Shown: one piece after another, positions 5,836 to 5,854 of the stretch | How the letters are laid out: every line of letters begins with the position of its first letter | Position numbering within the stretch: the first letter of the stretch is position 1 | NCBI GenBank assembly: GCA_026416065.1 | Contig: JAOAFW010000404.1 | Span: 1-5,854 of the forward strand | Length of the DNA stretch: 5,854 nt | Source of the DNA: Fimbriimonadales bacterium | Lineage (GTDB): Bacteria; Armatimonadota; Fimbriimonadia; Fimbriimonadales; GBS-DC | Direction: 5' to 3' | Notes under the pieces: model-generated | Database searches by the model: none | What the model saw: only the letters and a program-made list of their open reading frames with translations | Told to the model about the DNA's origin: nothing | Made by a program: the position numbers and the translations under genes

Positions 5836-5854
5836 CTGTCTCTTATACACATCT
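5836..5854 (-). other. Tn5 mosaic end (tagmentation adapter), right boundary
   Basis: The last 19 bases, CTGTCTCTTATACACATCT, are the exact reverse complement of positions 1-19. This is the synthetic mosaic end, so genomic sequence stops at 5835 and the whole window is one tagmented molecule or an untrimmed contig. Confidence 0.97.

Noticed and set aside
1..5854. A composite Tn5-type transposon with 19-bp terminal inverted repeats
   Set aside because: The ends match the synthetic mosaic sequence, not the natural Tn5 inside or outside ends, and no transposase gene is present between them.

Overview
The window is a 5.8 kb bacterial fragment bounded by an artificial sequence. Positions 1-19 and 5836-5854 are the 19-bp Tn5 mosaic end used in tagmentation libraries, in inverted orientation, so the genomic part is only 20-5835. 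The source looks like a moderately GC-rich, flagellated bacterium. A dockerin-like C-terminus, a large secreted beta-helix carbohydrate-active protein and tandem Gfo/Idh/MocA dehydrogenases fit Armatimonadota or a similar polysaccharide-degrading lineage. That assignment is inference; there is no rRNA or other phylogenetic marker here.

Layout, left to right. (1) 20-141: the end of a protein with a dockerin/EF-hand-like repeat. (2) 142-289: an intergenic stretch with a 56-bp palindromic repeat (168-223). (3) 290-2314 (+): a 674-aa secreted right-handed beta-helix protein resembling GH141-type glycosidases. (4) 4287-2321 (-): two Gfo/Idh/MocA oxidoreductases overlapping by 4 nt, convergent with the beta-helix gene and only 6 bp from it. 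(5) 4288-4358: a short divergent intergenic region. (6) 4359-5398 (+): fliQ and fliR, overlapping by 4 nt, the flagellar export-gate subunits. (7) 5399-5793: non-coding DNA with a pyrimidine-rich tract, an inverted pair of C/G-rich hairpin repeats, and a second, oppositely oriented copy of the palindromic repeat. (8) 5794-5835 (-): a possible 13-residue C-terminus of a gene running off the right edge.

The beta-helix protein would act outside the cytoplasm on a glycan and the two dehydrogenases would act on sugars or derivatives in the cytoplasm. They may belong to one carbohydrate-use neighbourhood, but they are convergent, not one operon, so this link is weak. fliQR is a separate unit without fliP or flhB beside it.

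I found no convincing new biological system. The best non-standard signal is the palindromic repeat family: both copies lie 26-27 bp beyond a stop codon (one of them only inferred) and in the same orientation relative to it. The C/G-rich inverted repeat pair is the second.
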